Source: Spirosoma montaniterrae (GTDB lineage: Bacteria > Bacteroidota > Bacteroidia > Cytophagales > Spirosomataceae). From it: a stretch of 64,000 nt of DNA. The notes under the pieces are model-generated. The model worked only from the letters and a program-made list of their open reading frames with translations, made no database searches and had not been told where the DNA came from. Position 1 is the stretch's first letter. Each line of letters begins with the position of its first letter. A program made the position numbers and the translations under genes. Positions 59,842-64,000 of this stretch are shown here, piece by piece. The DNA is taken from NCBI RefSeq assembly GCF_001988955.1, contig NZ_CP014263.1, positions 496,001 to 560,000 on the forward strand. The letters run 5' to 3'.

Positions 59842-60885
59842 TTATTGAGCAGGCGAATAATCGGGCACATCAACTTGTTTACCTGGGCGATGCCACCAGA
59901 TTCGTAGCCGCTGCCAGCCTGCTTTGGCTTTATAGTACATAAATGCAGCCTGAAGGCGGCTTTCGCGGAAAACTCGTTGTAGGAGTAGGTCGTTGCCTGT
60001 GTAATACCGATGGATTCGGTTTTTTGAATTACCCTGAAAATGCAGCGCACTCATGCGAACGGTGGTATTCTTCAATTGATTATAGGCGATGGGTTGTCCG
60101 TTTCGCAGCCATTTTATACGCTTCACTCGTCCCTGCATAGCATATTCCCCATGCTCATAGTTGGTTGCCATCATCATGTTGTGGTCGAATACCTGATTAT
60201 CGGCCACAACAGACTGATTGAGAATGGTTTCTTTATTACGTATATAGAACAAATACAGAGCTGTCATGTCCGAAATACCAACATGGCAATTATTCAGCAA
60301 CGGATTCGCACAAATGGTCTCCCAGTCTGATCGGATAAGCGCGTCTGTATACAGACTTAATAGAAACGTGCAGAAATTAGCAATGCCCGCTCGTGTCCAG
60401 CACGAAACATGCCCTGATGCACAATGCACCCAGCCGTGGTCGGCTCCGATGCTAAACGCGGCCTGATAATTTCCACGGTGCATCCGTTGAGCCAGTTCGT
60501 TCAGATCACCATACAGCATGATGTCGGAGTCAGCGGCCAGGATTATTTCATAACCTTTTTGTTGCATGAACTCATGCACGATGAACCACCGTTGAAAACA
60601 AAATAATTCGTAATCGAACGGGTTGGGCGACACGTGTTCATAGCAGTTTGCAAAGTAAGTGCTTGATTCGGCGGGTAACGATTCAATAGGTATACATTCT
60701 ATCATCGGGTAAGCAGCTTTGACCTGATTACCGATCAAATAAACGGAACTGGCGGGATTAGATAATTTTGCCTGGCGTAAGGTAAAATTCAGATAAAAGT
60801 GCTTGTTTCTATGGACAAACACTATAGGCATAGTAGATGGGAGGGGTAAATCTGTAAGCCGCCCATTCGTATGTGGTTTTTTCAT
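59842..60885 (-). CDS. GT-A-type glycosyltransferase-like protein
   Basis: A 347-residue protein. The motif ILAADSDIMLYGDLNEL contains a DxD (Asp-Ser-Asp) at about residue 118, the metal and nucleotide-sugar site of GT-A transferases, preceded by QRWFIVHEFM. GHVSCWTRAGIANF is a plausible acceptor-side loop. No signal peptide or TM is seen. AT content is higher than in neighbours. An alternative start at 60831 (MPIVFVHRN) looks as likely. Sugar and acceptor are unknown. Confidence 0.72.
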   Translation of the reverse strand: MKKPHTNGRLTDLPLPSTMPIVFVHRNKHFYLNFTLRQAKLSNPASSVYLIGNQVKAAYPMIECIPIESLPAESSTYFANCYEHVSPNPFDYELFCFQRWFIVHEFMQQKGYEIILAADSDIMLYGDLNELAQRMHRGNYQAAFSIGADHGWVHCASGHVSCWTRAGIANFCTFLLSLYTDALIRSDWETICANPLLNNCHVGISDMTALYLFYIRNKETILNQSVVADNQVFDHNMMMATNYEHGEYAMQGRVKRIKWLRNGQPIAYNQLKNTTVRMSALHFQGNSKNRIHRYYTGNDLLLQRVFRESRLQAAFMYYKAKAGWQRLRIWWHRPGKQVDVPDYSPAQ

Positions 60886-61020
60886 GGAAGGTCAATAAAA
60901 TGTCTTAGGAAATTTATAATAAATCCTACAGAATATATAAAGTAGTAAGTAAGGCTTTTATTGAACGGTCAATAAGTGTGTAGTTAGTAACATCTATTTA
61001 AGTCGACTATGACACACATT

Positions 61021-61083
61021 AAAGGTCTACAGCATACGAATTGTGGACGGATAGACCCCACAATTTGCGTACTATAGACCTTT
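61021..61083. repeat. Imperfect inverted repeat AAAGGTCTA...TAGACCTTT after the GT39-like gene
   Basis: AAAGGTCT (61021-61028) with AGACCTTT (61076-61083), continuing as an imperfect stem through ATACGAATTGTGG and CCACAATTTGCGTA. It lies 30 bases past the stop of the glycosyltransferase at 61113. Between 60886 and 61020 the sequence is AT-rich with two GGTCAATAA words (60892, 60967). Confidence 0.82.
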
Positions 61084-61112
61084 GATTGAAAACCTACGAA
61101 TACAAACGAAAC

Positions 61113-62780
61113 TCACTTCTTAAGCCGCTCATAAAACACCCAGCCGTCTTTTTCGCCGGTTTTTCGCACGTCGGGCAACGAGTCTAAATGCGTGGGTGTT
61201 TCCTGAGCTTTGCGTATAAACCATACGTCTTTGTCGATGCGCCCGTGCATGAGCCAGTCGTCGTTATAGTAGTTGGTGTTCCGAACGGGTGGTTTCATCG
61301 TGTAGAAAAACGGACCGTAGCTGCGGTAGCCGTAGGTTTTTACGTACACATCTTTGCCCTGCGACCGCTCGAAAAACCGCATGGCCGCATCCTGCGAAAT
61401 GCCTTCGATACGCCCGATGAAAAACCAGAGCGTCAGCGTTACGAATACGCCCATGCCCACAAACAGCACAACAGGGGCCTGTGGCATGGTTTGCCGCTTG
61501 CCGAACCAGTAGATAGTCAGGCCCAGCAGCACAACGAGCCACACGCCCGGCAGCACTTCCCAACCTGTCCAGTTCACGTCGGCGTTCAGATTGCCCTGCG
61601 TAAATGGGTCTTTGTCGGCCAATGATTTCACTACGTCCATGCGTTTTGCCAGCAGCGGCAAACCAACCGTTGCCAGCACAAAAACGCCCCCAACAATAAT
61701 AAGCCCGGCCCGCATCCAGCCGTTGAACGTAATTTTCCGGTCTTCTAACTGCGTGATGGTCAGGGCAGCTAAATAGGTAATCGGGAAATAGCAGAGCGAC
61801 GAATAATGCACGATTTTCGACTGCACGACCGTAAAGAGCAGCAGCACTACCCAGAATAGCATGAGCATCCACCGCCGAAATTCACGCTGGTAGTTACGTT
61901 CGATGAACAGGGGTGCAAACGCCCGTAGCGCAAAAATGGACGCTGGAAAACAGCCTACCAGCAAAATAATAAAATGATAACCCGGAAAGCCGCCATGCCC
62001 GGCGTCGGGTGTGCTGAACAGCCGAATGCTGTAGGCAATGAAATTGTCGATGAAAGCGGGGCCATGCAACCAGGTTTCCAACCCTACCCACGCCAGCGGA
62101 AACACAGCAGCCGCCAGCACAAATACCAGCCCTTGCCAGAGCGACAGATACCATCGGAAACGGCTTAATGCCCAGTAGGTTACGGCAGTCAGGCCCAGCA
62201 CCAACAGCGCAACCGGCCCTTTGGTCAGAATAGCCAGCCCAACCGAAAAACCGCCGATGAGCAGGTAAGCCCACTCACTTTTCGGTACAATCATCTTGCT
62301 GCCCAACTGCTCGCGCTTCCACGATGCGAAAATCAGATTGACTAAGCCGATGAAAATAAACAGGTTGAAAACCGGGTCGATAATGCCCGACCGGAAGTAG
62401 AGATGGGGCAAAACAGAGCCTACATACGCCAGCGACCATAGCAGCCCGAAGCGGTGGCCGTTCAGTTTTTTGCCGATGTGATAGAGGTAAATCAGCGTTA
62501 TGATGCCGCAGAGCGCATTGGGCAACCGAGCCGTAAACTCGCTAACGCCGAAGAGGTTCATCCAAACCGCCTGACACCAGAAAAAGAAGGGCGGTTTTTC
62601 GTAAAAGGGTTGATAATCAATGTGAACGCGGAGATAATCGCCCAGAACGGTCATCTCGCGGGCACACTCGGCAAAGTTGATTTCGTCCCAGTCGAACAGG
62701 CGAACACCGCCCAGAAATGGTAGAAAAAATAACGCGCCCAACCCGGCCAGTACAAGCGAAAAGAAAAGCTTTTGATTCAT
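61113..62780 (-). CDS. ArnT/GT39-like membrane glycosyltransferase
   Basis: A 555-residue protein with about 11-12 TM helices. The first external loop carries LFDWDEINFAECAREM, with the Asp-Glu pair typical of the lipid-phosphate-sugar transferases of the ArnT/PMT class, and QPFYEKPPFFFW is the other family hallmark. It moves a sugar from a polyprenyl phosphate to an envelope acceptor such as lipid A or a protein. The C-terminal soluble domain starts near residue 430. Start at 62780 (MNQKLFFSLVLAG) is chosen. Donor and acceptor unknown. Confidence 0.88.
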   Translation of the reverse strand: MNQKLFFSLVLAGLGALFFLPFLGGVRLFDWDEINFAECAREMTVLGDYLRVHIDYQPFYEKPPFFFWCQAVWMNLFGVSEFTARLPNALCGIITLIYLYHIGKKLNGHRFGLLWSLAYVGSVLPHLYFRSGIIDPVFNLFIFIGLVNLIFASWKREQLGSKMIVPKSEWAYLLIGGFSVGLAILTKGPVALLVLGLTAVTYWALSRFRWYLSLWQGLVFVLAAAVFPLAWVGLETWLHGPAFIDNFIAYSIRLFSTPDAGHGGFPGYHFIILLVGCFPASIFALRAFAPLFIERNYQREFRRWMLMLFWVVLLLFTVVQSKIVHYSSLCYFPITYLAALTITQLEDRKITFNGWMRAGLIIVGGVFVLATVGLPLLAKRMDVVKSLADKDPFTQGNLNADVNWTGWEVLPGVWLVVLLGLTIYWFGKRQTMPQAPVVLFVGMGVFVTLTLWFFIGRIEGISQDAAMRFFERSQGKDVYVKTYGYRSYGPFFYTMKPPVRNTNYYNDDWLMHGRIDKDVWFIRKAQETPTHLDSLPDVRKTGEKDGWVFYERLKK

Positions 62781-62837
62781 AAAGCGTAAAATTAGCCTAA
62801 AAAAACATTGCCCCGGATTCGCGATATTCGCGCCGGA

Positions 62838-64000
<1,163 letters not shown>

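Noticed and set aside
58077..59942. Several 180-204 residue frames antisense to the M14 peptidase
   Set aside because: The peptidase frame is continuous with signal peptide and zinc motif; antisense frames are shadows.

Overview
The window looks like a chromosome segment of a Bacteroidota bacterium, most likely order Cytophagales (a Spirosoma-like relative). The reasons are: a SusC/SusD pair driven by a FecI/FecR pair, an Oar-type TonB receptor, a PafA-type alkaline phosphatase, a very large NtrY-like sensor kinase, weak Shine-Dalgarno sites, and recurrent promoter boxes of the Bacteroidota TAnnTTTG type. Genus-level placement is inference. No tRNA, rRNA, CRISPR array, IS element or phage gene was found.

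Layout. 1-4257: genes typical of lasso-peptide maturation (an asparagine-synthetase-like cyclase cut by the left edge, then on the minus strand a PqqD-like recognition protein, a B2-type transglutaminase-fold protease, an HPr-kinase-like enzyme and a nucleotidyltransferase). No precursor peptide is visible. This operon follows ftsE by one base, and ftsE carries a frameshift at an A6 run. 5015-6850: fsa and galK. 7145-13896: TPR lipoprotein, TMEM220-like protein, HMG-CoA lyase, a membrane-anchored unknown, an IscA-like protein without its C-terminal cysteines, and a ~1280-residue histidine kinase. 13960-20840: HNH/NUMOD4 protein, CoA-binding protein, and a leftward run fabH-purS-pssA-MBL hydrolase-rsmI-esterase-selD. 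21168-27709: Oar-like receptor with a DUF4397 lipoprotein, patatin, polyprenyl synthase. 27891-35541: pafA, birA, rsfS-ftsH, a YfcE-like phosphoesterase, an acyl-CoA synthetase. 35751-40972: NTF2-like protein, a proton-pump-type rhodopsin, a nucleoside transporter and ppk1. 41201-44111: an AT-richer accessory patch with a double-HTH regulator, an unknown envelope protein with an HEEGH motif, and two tandem DUF2846-like proteins. 44179-47560: gyrB, GNAT, exported RidA. 47697-59768: a locus resembling protein/peptide use (subtilase, ECF sigma, FecR, SusC with STN domain, SusD, lipoprotein, M14 carboxypeptidase). 59842-64000: two glycosyltransferase-type genes and the start of pgi.

The most striking non-coding structure is a set of at least a dozen long intergenic inverted repeats (arms of about 18-45 bp) from several unrelated word families. 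Many of them start exactly at, or even encode, the stop codon of the adjacent gene. Several families recur at two or more loci. They look like gene-end elements (terminators or 3' processing signals) spread by copying. The other main leads are the rhodopsin, which has a complete D-T-E pump triad and the small glycine associated with carotenoid-antenna rhodopsins, the lasso-type cluster joined to a broken ftsE, and the HEEGH/DUF2846 patch.
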